Positions 14,264 to 22,635 of a stretch of 28,528 bases of DNA are shown here, one piece after another (the stretch's first letter is position 1; every line of letters starts with the position of its first letter). The stretch comes from a virus. The stretch spans positions 1-28,528 of IMG/VR virus record IMGVR_UViG_3300009103_000124. One strand, given 5' to 3'. Made by a program: the position numbers and the translations under genes. Below the pieces are notes generated by a model. It was not told where the DNA came from, did no database searches, and worked only from the letters and a program-made list of their open reading frames with translations.

Positions 14264-17200
14264 TCTTAATGTACTTTGTGATGTTCCCCTTTTTGATAAT
14301 TTTCACCCCGTCCTTTTCCTCAATCGTTTCTTGATTTTTAAACTCGTCTAAGAACGTTTCAAGGTTGCTGTCTATTTTCTTTAAGTGTTCTGCCAATTTC
14401 TTGTTTAAAATTTCTGAATCTGCATTCTTTTGTTTCGAGGATAGTGCTAATTGTCTCTTCTCAAAATTCCTAGCAATATCCCCAGACATTGACACACCAG
14501 TTCCTTTCAATAAATCTGCCATCTGCATCTGCATCATTGGTAGATTGTCGTTGTGTATTGCCTCAAATAAAGGTCGGAATTTTTTAGTCTTTTCTTTAGT
14601 GTGAACGAACTCTCCTTTGTGTACCGTACCAGCCTCGTCATATTTTCCTCCGTCACCAGTATAGCCACCTTCTGAAAATCCAGCCCCACTATTAACCGCC
14701 TTGAACGCCTCTGATTTTGCTTTGATAAAGAACGCCAACATCGCAGCGACTGCCGCGATACCTAGTGGTAAACCAACGATTGGAATTGTGGAGAATCCTT
14801 GTATGATTTTTACCGAGGAAGTTATTAGGCCAGACGCTTGTGAAATAGTGTCCAAGACTAGTTGGTTCTTGACAATTTTTTGTCTTTCCTCTTGTGCCTT
14901 TTCTTCTGCTTTTTTAAGGTCGGCTAACTCCTTTTCTTTGCCCTCAATATTCGAGGCGTACCCAGCCTCTCTTTTCGCAATCTCTCTATCTATAGCGTTC
15001 TCGGTTGCTGATATTTCATTTTGCAGACCAGCGATTAGAGTGTCTTGTTGCTGAAGCTGGGCTTGTAAGATATTGTTCAGTTCTGTAATAACCGACTGAG
15101 CGAACTCTTGTAGCCCCTCTTTTAGTTTGCCAAATTCTTCATCGTCTAATCCTAGTGCCTCTGCCAAATTAAACTTCGCCTCATCCTCTGATATTTTGTC
15201 TAAGGCACTCTTGACCTCTTTGCTTTCAATGTCTAATTTTTGAATCGTATTATCTAGGGCTGTTTGAGAGTTCTCTATTTGCTTTTCTAGTGTCTCTCGT
15301 CTTACCTCAACTTCTTCGCCTTGCTCCCCTTCTAATGCCTTTAGTTCTAGCGATAGGGCATCAATTTTCGCTTGGGTTTCTTCCGTAAATAACTCCTTCT
15401 TTCTCTGCAAGAATTCTTGTCGGATTTTTAATTCCCCTTTTTCAATGAACCTAGCCCTTGCCAACGCAGAATCAATATCTAGTGCTTCGGCTTGTAATTG
15501 GAGTTTCGCTTGTTCTTCCAGTAACTTTAAACCATTAATCCTCTCTTTGACTGCCTTTCCTTCGGCGTCAGCGACTCTTTTCTCTTCCTCGAGTAAGAAT
15601 GCAATCCGCTTGTCGTTCGCATCGGAAATCGCAGTTTCTCGGAAACTTTCTAGTAGAGCCGTTTGTTCTTCAGTTAGGTCTACCTTGTCTTGAAAGTTCT
15701 GTATCAACGCCTCCTTCTCAGACGCACTCAATTGGGCTAACTGGTCTTTCGTAAATTTCTTTTCTAATTCGACTAGGGCAATCTTTCGTTTCAGCGAATC
15801 TTCAAGCGCATCAATTTCCTCCAAGGCAAACTGTTTCTGCGCCTCGATTAATTCCTCGCCTTCCAGTTCTGCCAACCTCTCTTTTAGTGCTTTTTTTCGT
15901 AATCGTTCTAACTCTTTTTGCAAGTCTTGTTCTACCTTAAATAAGGCGTTCGCTTCGGCTAATTTCTTTTTCCTTAACGTGGCTAGTTGTTCGGGAGTTA
16001 ACCCTTCCTCTGGCGCATCGGGGTCTACCACTGCCGTTGGGTCTACACCAGTTATATCAACGCCTAGCAAAATTTTCTTTAGGTTTTCACCAGCTTGTTT
16101 CGATATTAAAGCCCGTTCGTTTAGTTCTTTTTTTAGTGCCTCATTATCTGCCTTTAGATTTGCTTTAAGAATTTTGCCCACTCTGTTTTTCTGGAGTTCT
16201 GCAAACTCAGAATCCACCGTTGTTCTCAACCCCCCTATTGTGCCCTGAATTAGACCTACGGTGCTCGTAATTCCTTCCTTTCTGCCCGATAGCGACTGTA
16301 GAACTGCCACGTTGAGCCTGTCGTTCGCTTGGGCGTTCTCGTCTATAACCCCAGTTTCTAACTGAGCAAGAGATATGGTGTTCGCCGTGAGTTCGGCTAA
16401 TTTTTCTTCTCTAAATTGTGCATCTTGCTTGGCAATGATGTTGTCTATTACCGCAGAATTTACTCGACGCTGGGCCTCCTCGATATCTGTCAACAATCCC
16501 TTCTCGTCTTTTAAATCTCCTAGATAAACTCCATAGACTTTCTCGAGTTCCTTAATCAATTTCAGCTGGTCTTCTTGTGAGGTGTTTTTATCCTCTAAGG
16601 CCTTGAAAGTTTTATTGATTTCTGTTGCCTCTTTTAAATAGGCAGAAGTTAATTCGTTTTGTCGTTCTGTTACCGCTTTGGTAAATTTTTCTTGTTCGCT
16701 TAATTCCTTGTTGGTGTTGAAGATTGCGTCTCCAAAAACATAAAGGGCCGTGGCTAGGGCAACGACACCAGCCAAGATAAGGCCAACGGGGTTCGCGTTC
16801 ATCGCGATATTCAGCAACCACTGGGAGGCCGTTGCTGATTTTTGTGCCACTGCCAATCCTTTTGTGGCAATAGTCCAAGCCGTAGTGAATATGGCATTCG
16901 CCTTCTGGGCTAGGCCGACTGCAATAGTTACGGTCTTATAGGCCAATAACGCAGAGCCTACGATTGCTATTGTCTTGGATATTCCTCCAATATTTTCCGT
17001 GATGAATCTTACGAAATTAGCGATGCCGTCCACCAGTTTTTTCAAGACTCCGTCTCCCTCTGAAAATGATAATATTAATCCTTCCCAAGCTGAGCCTAAT
17101 GACTTCATAGCACCGTCTAGGTTGTCGGTATTTTGTGTCGCTTGTGCCTGTGCGGTTCCGCTTCTACCTATTCCAGCATTGAGTTCGTCAAATCTATCGA

Positions 17201-18338
17201 CGTTATCTAGCAAAATTTTCCCAGCGACTTGATTCGCTTTCCCAAAAACTTTCACGACCGCCGTTGCATCGCCAGATATCTTGCTGAATTCTCTTAATCT
17301 ATCTGAAATAGGCACCGTTGTATCAGACACCAGTTCCAGATTTACTCCGAATTTTTCTAATTCCTTAACTGCCTCTCTTGGTAGTGCCTTTGCAGTTGCT
17401 AAATTCGTTAAGACATTTCTCAATTTAGTTCCAGCCTCTGCGCCCTTTAACCCTTTGTCTGCGAGGGTTTCAATTAAGCCTACTGACTCTTCTACTGATA
17501 TACCAATTGAGGACGCCAATGTGCCGAAAGGTTGTAGAGCCGTGGTAATGTCTGGTATCGCTGCGGCTCCCAGCTGGGCCCCGTTGGCCAAGGCGTCAAT
17601 CGTCTGTTGGGCATACTCGGCTCCAAGTCCAAATTGGTTCAAGGTTCCCGTTAGAGCATCTACCGAACCCTCCAGCGTAGTTCCCGATGCCTCTGCCAAG
17701 ATAATAGCTTGTTCAGTTACCTTTGCCAGTGCATCAGCGTCTTTCAATAATTCGGGCTTTGCCGAGCCTACTAATTTGAAAGCATTAACCACCTCCGAGG
17801 CACTAAGGGTTGTTGTCGAACCTAGCCTCTTGGCCTCTGCCTCTAATGTCTTGAATCCCTCACTCGCTTGGTCTAGGCCAGTTATAGATGCTAATTCGTC
17901 TAATGACTTGGCAAATTCTCTGATGGTTCCAATGGCATTGCTGATAACTTGAAACCCAGTAATTGCTAACAATGGCCCGAGCGCCGCTTTTAGAATTTTA
18001 CCTATTCCACCGAAGGCTTTCTTTGTTTTGTTGGCTTGTTTTTCGGTCTTCTTTAATTCTTGGTTCATCTTCTTGACCCCAGCCGTGTTCGTGGCTTGTT
18101 TTTGAGCCTTTGAAACCTCCTTATATTCTTTCTCGGTAATGTTAAGGGTCTTATTCGTCTCCTTCTGCGATTTGTTTAGCGTTTGAGCCCCCTTTGATGC
18201 GTCCTTGTATCCTTTGTTAATGTTCTTAGAGAAGTCGGCGGATTCCTCACTTAAATCCTCGAGCCCACCTTTTATCTCTTTAAGGTTGCTGATTAACTGG
18301 GAGGCGTCCCCTCCTATGCTTAAATTTATGTCAGCCAT
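14256..18338 (-). CDS. tail tape measure protein
   Basis: 1360 residues, the longest gene, placed directly after the frameshifted chaperones as in other siphoviruses. It sets tail length and fills the tube before DNA ejection. In order: a helical N-terminus (MADINLSIGGDASQLISNLK), a TP901-type tape-measure domain (about 130-410, with LGSTTTLSASEVVNAFKLVG and GVEEL-like phage patterns), hydrophobic membrane-active segments about 445-535 (TIAIVGSALLAYKTVTIAVG; NPVGLILAGVVALATALYVF), a long coiled coil about 540-1150, and a Gly/Ala hydrophobic segment about 1170-1210. About 1.5 angstrom per residue would give a tail near 200 nm. Start at 18338 overlaps the chaperone extension stop. Confidence 0.92.
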   Translation of the reverse strand: MADINLSIGGDASQLISNLKEIKGGLEDLSEESADFSKNINKGYKDASKGAQTLNKSQKETNKTLNITEKEYKEVSKAQKQATNTAGVKKMNQELKKTEKQANKTKKAFGGIGKILKAALGPLLAITGFQVISNAIGTIREFAKSLDELASITGLDQASEGFKTLEAEAKRLGSTTTLSASEVVNAFKLVGSAKPELLKDADALAKVTEQAIILAEASGTTLEGSVDALTGTLNQFGLGAEYAQQTIDALANGAQLGAAAIPDITTALQPFGTLASSIGISVEESVGLIETLADKGLKGAEAGTKLRNVLTNLATAKALPREAVKELEKFGVNLELVSDTTVPISDRLREFSKISGDATAVVKVFGKANQVAGKILLDNVDRFDELNAGIGRSGTAQAQATQNTDNLDGAMKSLGSAWEGLILSFSEGDGVLKKLVDGIANFVRFITENIGGISKTIAIVGSALLAYKTVTIAVGLAQKANAIFTTAWTIATKGLAVAQKSATASQWLLNIAMNANPVGLILAGVVALATALYVFGDAIFNTNKELSEQEKFTKAVTERQNELTSAYLKEATEINKTFKALEDKNTSQEDQLKLIKELEKVYGVYLGDLKDEKGLLTDIEEAQRRVNSAVIDNIIAKQDAQFREEKLAELTANTISLAQLETGVIDENAQANDRLNVAVLQSLSGRKEGITSTVGLIQGTIGGLRTTVDSEFAELQKNRVGKILKANLKADNEALKKELNERALISKQAGENLKKILLGVDITGVDPTAVVDPDAPEEGLTPEQLATLRKKKLAEANALFKVEQDLQKELERLRKKALKERLAELEGEELIEAQKQFALEEIDALEDSLKRKIALVELEKKFTKDQLAQLSASEKEALIQNFQDKVDLTEEQTALLESFRETAISDANDKRIAFLLEEEKRVADAEGKAVKERINGLKLLEEQAKLQLQAEALDIDSALARARFIEKGELKIRQEFLQRKKELFTEETQAKIDALSLELKALEGEQGEEVEVRRETLEKQIENSQTALDNTIQKLDIESKEVKSALDKISEDEAKFNLAEALGLDDEEFGKLKEGLQEFAQSVITELNNILQAQLQQQDTLIAGLQNEISATENAIDREIAKREAGYASNIEGKEKELADLKKAEEKAQEERQKIVKNQLVLDTISQASGLITSSVKIIQGFSTIPIVGLPLGIAAVAAMLAFFIKAKSEAFKAVNSGAGFSEGGYTGDGGKYDEAGTVHKGEFVHTKEKTKKFRPLFEAIHNDNLPMMQMQMADLLKGTGVSMSGDIARNFEKRQLALSSKQKNADSEILNKKLAEHLKKIDSNLETFLDEFKNQETIEEKDGVKIIKKGNITKYIKNG

Positions 18339-18627
18339 TTTCTTTCATTTTATCCAAACGTTCTTGCATTATTTCCTCTCTTACCGAGAGTAGAGCAAAG
18401 AACTCCATTATCTCCGTGGCTTTAAAGGAATCTATCACATTTTTATCTCCATCACTCAACAGGTAATAAAGACGCATTGTGTATTTCTTTAACTCCAATT
18501 TACGTTGACCGACCAGCTTGATACTGTCTCGAATTTCCTTTTGCTTTTCTACGTGCCTTGGGAAATACTTTGGATATGATTGTTGTAGTTTTCTCTCAAC
18601 CCCCTCACCATAGTTAGTGAGAGCAAA
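18331..18627 (-). CDS. -1 frame extension of the tail assembly chaperone (gpGT-like)
   Basis: Read from the slippery run, this frame supplies about 98 residues (FALTNYGEGVERKLQQSYPK onward, ending EEIMQERLDKMKENG). Joined to the first 140 residues of the 18549-19046 gene it gives a fusion of about 238 residues, the gpG-T layout. An ATG at 18663 in this frame would give 110 residues but lies inside the upstream gene and has no obvious initiation signal, so a frameshift product is preferred. It is helical and charged, ends in TGA inside the tape-measure start, and would bind the tape measure during tail assembly. Confidence 0.75.
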   Translation of the reverse strand, partial: FALTNYGEGVERKLQQSYPKYFPRHVEKQKEIRDSIKLVGQRKLELKKYTMRLYYLLSDGDKNVIDSFKATEIMEFFALLSVREEIMQERLDKMKENG

Positions 18628-19046
18628 AAAAAACCTTGAAACTCTATTCCCTCTTCCATCCAATCGTTGATTTTTTCACCAGCAATTTTCTCGTTCCAAT
18701 ACCTTGTGTCCTCGCCTTCAAAATTGATAAAACAGGCACAATATTTCAACACTGGCATCTCTCTATTTTCGAGGTCTGCAATCCCGTTCATAAGGTTGTG
18801 GCACATAACCGAGGAATCGGCAAATTTTTGAGCATTCAACAACTCGTACAATTCCCCCAGATTTTTAAACAACTCTTCATAGGTTACTCCGAACCCCAAG
18901 TCGTATGATAGTTCTTGCATCTTGTAGAACCTATCCGCACTCAGCTGACTGTCAATATAGTATTCACGCCCGTTGGCAGTGAACCGCCCAGTATCGAGGT
19001 CTAATTGCTTTAATCTTTTCTTTTCTTGCTTTCCAGAACTTGCCAT
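18549..19046 (-). CDS. tail assembly chaperone (gpG-like), zero-frame product
   Basis: 165 residues, helical, with an acidic middle (EELFKNLGELYELLNAQKF) and a charged basic start (MASSGKQEKKRLKQLDLDTG). Its position immediately before the tape measure, an out-of-frame partner frame overlapping its 3' end, and a run of nine T at the overlap are the signature of lambda gpG/gpGT-type chaperones. Without shifting, translation ends at TAG after 24 more codons. The start is inside the 3' end of the membrane protein gene (37-base overlap). Confidence 0.78.
   Translation of the reverse strand: MASSGKQEKKRLKQLDLDTGRFTANGREYYIDSQLSADRFYKMQELSYDLGFGVTYEELFKNLGELYELLNAQKFADSSVMCHNLMNGIADLENREMPVLKYCACFINFEGEDTRYWNEKIAGEKINDWMEEGIEFQGFFLLSLTMVRGLRENYNNHIQSISQGT
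18625..18633 (-). promoter_or_regulatory. -1 ribosomal frameshift site (T9 run)
   Basis: On the minus strand GG followed by nine T and GCTC is read GGT TTT TTT TTG in the zero frame. Slippage of tandem TTT codons (heptamer T TTT TTT) by -1 gives TTT GCT CTC, entering the frame that stays open to 18331. I did not identify a convincing downstream stem-loop or upstream Shine-Dalgarno-like stimulator by eye. Confidence 0.72.
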
Positions 19047-19372
19047 AACATTTGTATCACATCAATCAAAAATACGGAAACCAAAATTACCATTAGGTGC
19101 TCCTTCCAATGATACGTTTCCCATCTAAAATAAAGATACGACCACAATGCGGTTTGCCCAGCTATACAACAAAGGCAATTTACCAATGGGTCGAATAAAA
19201 TTCTTATCGGCTCTTTTCTCTCTCCACCTCTACCTCTGTCGTAGCCAACCAATCTGTTCACTAGCTTATACCACCATCCTAGTGGCTTGTCAGCTTGTAT
19301 TAATATCGCGCCGTATACAAATGAAGATATGGCTACCAGTGTCGAAAATGAAAATATATATTCAAGGCTCAT
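19010..19372 (-). CDS. membrane protein in the tail gene cluster
   Basis: 120 residues from the ATG at 19372, which follows the upstream TAA by two bases; an earlier ATG at 19426 lies inside the upstream gene. It has a hydrophobic N-terminal helix (MSLEYIFSFSTLVAISSFVY), a Cys-containing hydrophobic segment (DPLVNCLCCIAGQTALW, about 60-77) and a C-terminal helix (HLMVILVSVFLIDVIQML). Membrane proteins of this general type occur between tail-completion and chaperone genes in some Bacteroidota phages, as I recall, with unknown function. It is unusual for a virion module to encode one; it may act in infection or exclusion instead of being a virion part. Confidence 0.65.
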   Translation of the reverse strand: MSLEYIFSFSTLVAISSFVYGAILIQADKPLGWWYKLVNRLVGYDRGRGGERKEPIRILFDPLVNCLCCIAGQTALWSYLYFRWETYHWKEHLMVILVSVFLIDVIQMLWQVLESKKRKD

Positions 19373-19374
19373 AG

Positions 19375-19971
19375 TTAACAATTTAGGCAATCGTCTGGAA
19401 CTCCCATAACGAAATCGTTTATGCACTCTGTATCTATCTCGAAGGTCACCGAAATATTGAGAGCAAAATAATCAAAGGGAAACATCAAATACTGGGCCTC
19501 TTCTCTGAAGGTATAGGCAGAAAATATCTGCGTGTTTTTGACCAGCTGATTCTCTATCGTAATGTCAATTCGTTGGAACATTCCTTCGTTGAATCTCGGT
19601 ACATTTAGCACCTTTAAAATTGAGCCAACGGCTAATGAGGTTATCTCGATGTCCTCTTTGCCAATTTTCTTTAGGTTGAGCCACGCGACTAGAGTTAGCT
19701 GGGACTCGTAAATAGTTCTCCTACCGCTTGTTCCATTGTTCGAAATGCCCCTGTCCTCAAAGTAGATAACCGAGGTCTTTTTGTCGTTAGGAATTAGGTC
19801 TGTATATCTCCCGTTGATGCAGTCTGTGTGAGTGACGTCTCTCGATATAGGAAACCTCAAGACTTCTGTTTTATCTTTCTTCTGCCCAACGGTAACCAGT
19901 CCAGCTATCGTGTCCACGAATGGCAGTGTCTCGATTTTTGTTTTTAATATGTTGGCAACGGCACTGTTCAT
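19375..19971 (-). CDS. tail terminator/completion-like protein
   Basis: 198 residues. N-terminal helix (NSAVANILKTKIETLPFVDT), then beta-rich segments (RTIYESQLTLVAWLNLKKIG, YFALNISVTFEIDTECINDF). Order after capsid, adaptor and a gp10-like gene and before chaperones and tape measure is the slot of tail terminator proteins (lambda gpU or HK97 gp10/gp11 neighbours). Three late cysteines (TECIND, DDCLNC) follow the Cys-rich tendency of this phage's virion genes. Start overlaps the upstream gene by an ATGA. Role is inferred from order and size. Confidence 0.55.
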   Translation of the reverse strand: MNSAVANILKTKIETLPFVDTIAGLVTVGQKKDKTEVLRFPISRDVTHTDCINGRYTDLIPNDKKTSVIYFEDRGISNNGTSGRRTIYESQLTLVAWLNLKKIGKEDIEITSLAVGSILKVLNVPRFNEGMFQRIDITIENQLVKNTQIFSAYTFREEAQYLMFPFDYFALNISVTFEIDTECINDFVMGVPDDCLNC

Positions 19972-20432
19972 CTGAAGGCGTCTTTAACTATTTTTTCTAG
20001 GCGAAAACTGAAAATTTCTATCGCTTCGTTTCTTTCTGATTTGCTCGGGCGTAGTATGTCTCCGTATCGTTCAGAATTCCATCTCAATTTATCTTTGGTT
20101 TCTCCATCTTGGCCCCCTATGGACACAAGGAACTTCTTGCCCTTGGTGACCCCAGTTAGCCCCGTCTTGCTCCACATACCAATTCCACCTCTTGAAAAGG
20201 TCAAATCTACGTATTCGGTTTGCAGTTTATTCTTGTCTCGGTACTTTGCATAAGGCTCACTATATGGAGGCAATAATTTACCCGTGGCATCCTTGCCACT
20301 TTCTTGAAACCTATCTTGAATGTTTGCCTTTACCCCAAGGCTTATTTCGGTGGCAATTCGTGGTATCTGTGCCTCAAGAGTGAGTATCAAATTGTCGATT
20401 CTCTGAATGCTATCTTCTAGCGATAATCCCAT
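19968..20432 (-). CDS. head-tail joining/tail completion protein, HK97 gp10- or Mu gpG-like
   Basis: 154 residues. Helical start (LEDSIQRIDNLILTLEAQIP), then IQDRFQESGKDATGKLLPPYSEPYAKYRDK, the pattern of the Mu gpG/HK97 gp10 virion-morphogenesis family (helix, then a G-K-x-L-P-P/Y loop), then a short beta region and a C-terminal helix (EAIEIFSFRLEKIVKDAF). Members of the family close the connector or join tail to head. ATG overlaps the previous TAA (TAATG), and the stop overlaps the next start. Confidence 0.62.
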   Translation of the reverse strand: MGLSLEDSIQRIDNLILTLEAQIPRIATEISLGVKANIQDRFQESGKDATGKLLPPYSEPYAKYRDKNKLQTEYVDLTFSRGGIGMWSKTGLTGVTKGKKFLVSIGGQDGETKDKLRWNSERYGDILRPSKSERNEAIEIFSFRLEKIVKDAFR

Positions 20433-21514
20433 TAGGCAAATATCGTTCTTTTCGCAATAACACTATCCCCATCACAAGTAAGGCAATCGTTAGCCGTAAT
20501 GTCTATTTCTTCGGACAACCATTCTAAACGACTTTGGTACTCGGCCTTGTAGTGATTCCGCTTTCCCCACAACCGTTCGTTCTCCAGTAAGGTATATCTG
20601 TTTACCGCCCCTGACGAGAGGATTTTTTCTATCAGTATTTCTCCAGCCTTCATCTGAATTGTCTTGCCCATAACTCGCTGGATTGTGGTGGGGGAAACCG
20701 TAGAGATATTGTCGCAAATTAAATCGTCTAAACTGCACCCCGTTTCTATTCGCATTGTGATACCGTTGGCGTAGGCATCTGTTGTAAACGAGTCTAAGTC
20801 TGTTGTGTCGTCACCATAGGCACCATCGACGTCAAAATATTCTTTCCAAATGTACTTTCGGCCTTTGCAGTTGCAATCTAGTTTGTTGTTCAATGGAAGA
20901 AAGTCTGTCGGCTCATACAAAATGAAATATTCTAAGTCTTCACCCCCGACACATCTTTCGTCGTATAAGGGCAGAATGACTTCCTCGGCACTAATGTTAT
21001 TGAATTTTCCTTTGTTTGCCTCTGACGCGATATTAAAGCTATACAACGGCGCATCATCGATGTTGTTCCATATCTCAATTGGTATTGTTGCCTTTGTGAG
21101 ATTCATATAGCTGGTAATCTCCGAGATATAAACGTAGGCACCTTTAATTTCCACACAAGGTTTGATTCTGATTCCGTGGTAGTCTCCCAGCTTGGGCAAC
21201 GAACTTGTCCACCCTCGTTCTCCGATAAGCCCTTTGAAGGGTTTTCTAGTTAAGTTTGCATCGCTTTGAATGAACGCTAAGAGTTCACTTTGAAAGGTGT
21301 TACAGGCTATCGTTCGAGAGGATTCCATCAACTCCCAAAGTGACCCATCAGTGCAGTCGTCTAGGCAGTCGGCCATCGTCAAGTTGATGCCCTCCAATTC
21401 GTCTAAGAAATATCCCGAAGTTGAGGTGTTAAAATCTGCTGGTTTCCCAGTATCAAAGCAATTACAATCAGTCTGAGAAAGACCGATAATGTGGTTCAAG
21501 CAATCAAGACTCAT
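20432..21514 (-). CDS. Cys-rich connector/adaptor-like virion protein
   Basis: 360 residues, first gene after the capsid. Thirteen or so cysteines occur, many in close pairs (DCNCFD, DCLDDCTDG, DCNCKG, DDLICD, NDCLTCDG). Otherwise mixed alpha/beta (GAYVYISEITSYMNLTKATI, PIEIWNNID). No family recognised; the location between capsid and gp10-like genes suggests a head-tail adaptor or a large structural protein. It starts just after a terminator and a perfect -7 promoter box. Confidence 0.6.
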   Translation of the reverse strand: MSLDCLNHIIGLSQTDCNCFDTGKPADFNTSTSGYFLDELEGINLTMADCLDDCTDGSLWELMESSRTIACNTFQSELLAFIQSDANLTRKPFKGLIGERGWTSSLPKLGDYHGIRIKPCVEIKGAYVYISEITSYMNLTKATIPIEIWNNIDDAPLYSFNIASEANKGKFNNISAEEVILPLYDERCVGGEDLEYFILYEPTDFLPLNNKLDCNCKGRKYIWKEYFDVDGAYGDDTTDLDSFTTDAYANGITMRIETGCSLDDLICDNISTVSPTTIQRVMGKTIQMKAGEILIEKILSSGAVNRYTLLENERLWGKRNHYKAEYQSRLEWLSEEIDITANDCLTCDGDSVIAKRTIFA

Positions 21515-21528
21515 TGAAATCGTTTTGA

Positions 21529-21536
21529 CAAACTTA
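21529..21536 (-). promoter_or_regulatory. candidate promoter (-7 element TAAGTTTG)
   Basis: A perfect TAnnTTTG on the minus strand directly behind the T-tract of the capsid terminator and 15 bases before the ATG at 21514. The -33 position falls inside the terminator hairpin and shows no TTTG. It would restart transcription for the tail genes. Confidence 0.4.
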
Positions 21537-21538
21537 CG

Positions 21539-21568
21539 AAAAAAGCCCCACCGATTAAGGCGAGGCTT
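21539..21568 (-). terminator. Rho-independent terminator after the major capsid gene
   Basis: Minus-strand stem of ten pairs (AAGCCTCGCC / GGTGGGGCTT, two G-U) with a 6-base loop, then TTTTTT. Terminators behind the capsid gene are common in phages and cap the abundant capsid message. Confidence 0.8.
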
Positions 21569-21593
21569 TCAATTTATGCAATTAACTCATTGG

Positions 21594-22607
21594 TTAGACG
21601 CACTCAAAAGACAGTACTCCCGTCTGAGTTGCCGTACACGAATTAACTGGGTTCTGCAACGTATTATGTCGAGCAACCATCGTATAGGCGTGTTCTGTAT
21701 TATCACGGTCTACACAAATAGCCTCGTAATAAACATCGTATCGAACCGAAGGTAAATTAGCTGAAGGCACAGACCATCGAATCTTAGGACTTCCAAGACC
21801 CATTGGTACAGGCGATTCGCCGTAGAAAGCCTTGCTCACGATAGCAACCGCACCTTTGTCAATTAGATAGGATTTCTTTCCTACCAACGCATCAAGGTTG
21901 AATAGGTCAAAATACTTTCTGAAGGTGTTTAATTTTGCCACGTTTCCAGCCTCATTCGGTCGAGCAGAATTTGCCTCTGCAATCCAGTTTGTCTCAAAAA
22001 AGTTTGAGCCACTCAACAGGTATGGGTTGTTGATTTGGTTAAGGATTGCCGTATGAACAAGGTAAGCGAAAGCGTCTGCATTCATCAGCGCGGCAGGTAT
22101 AGTGGTATTCGTACCAACAACGGTACCAATTCCCCCAGTAAATCCGTTGGTTCCAACAAAGGAATCAATCGCTGAAATACAGCTTTTAGCGATATGCTCG
22201 TCTAGGGCTTTCATAGCCTTAACGAACGCCTTTGCCGTTACTTCTTCTTTCGAAAACATTGAGGTTCTAAACACCCCATCTTTAATCGTGAATCGTACTT
22301 CTTTACAGCCTGTAATTTCATACTCAACACAAGTCGCACCAGCTTCGTCTCCGCCACTAAAATCACAAGCGGTATCACAATCTACTGGTGTCAAATCACA
22401 CATCTCAATCCATTCCAACTTAATTTTGTTGTCTTTGTTTGGGTCACTTAGAGGTGCCATTTGTACTGTTTGCTCTGATAAGACTGCTCTCGCAGACTCT
22501 ATGTGAGCCACATAATCATTGGAGAGCGTGGAATCTGCCCACATCTGCTCTGCCATCGCGGTAATTTCTAACAATTCCGCACAGGTAAAAACTCCTGGAG
22601 TCGCCAT
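21594..22607 (-). CDS. major capsid protein
   Basis: 337 residues, after a scaffold-like gene and before connector genes, with a terminator directly behind it. Size and order fit an HK97-fold capsid: a helical N-arm (CAELLEITAMAEQMWADSTL), a Cys-rich loop (residues about 70-101, with C70, C77, C81, C93, C101), a spine-helix region (FSKEEVTAKAFVKAMKALDE) and a beta-rich P domain (IRWSVPSANLPSVRYDVYYE). No N-terminal cleavage site is obvious. Ten cysteines are unusual for a capsid protein. Assignment rests on order, length and terminator rather than a named motif. Confidence 0.78.
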   Translation of the reverse strand: MATPGVFTCAELLEITAMAEQMWADSTLSNDYVAHIESARAVLSEQTVQMAPLSDPNKDNKIKLEWIEMCDLTPVDCDTACDFSGGDEAGATCVEYEITGCKEVRFTIKDGVFRTSMFSKEEVTAKAFVKAMKALDEHIAKSCISAIDSFVGTNGFTGGIGTVVGTNTTIPAALMNADAFAYLVHTAILNQINNPYLLSGSNFFETNWIAEANSARPNEAGNVAKLNTFRKYFDLFNLDALVGKKSYLIDKGAVAIVSKAFYGESPVPMGLGSPKIRWSVPSANLPSVRYDVYYEAICVDRDNTEHAYTMVARHNTLQNPVNSCTATQTGVLSFECV

Positions 22608-22635
22608 TATTTCTCGGTATTACACTATTAAACTT

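Noticed and set aside
17281-17952. 223-residue open frame on the plus strand
   Set aside because: It lies fully antisense to the tape measure, with Ser/Pro/Ala-rich low-complexity content typical of a shadow of coiled-coil codons.
18331-18663. Independent 110-residue gene before the tape measure
   Set aside because: Its ATG is deep inside the chaperone gene without an initiation signal, whereas a T9 slip site at the overlap explains it as a frameshift extension.
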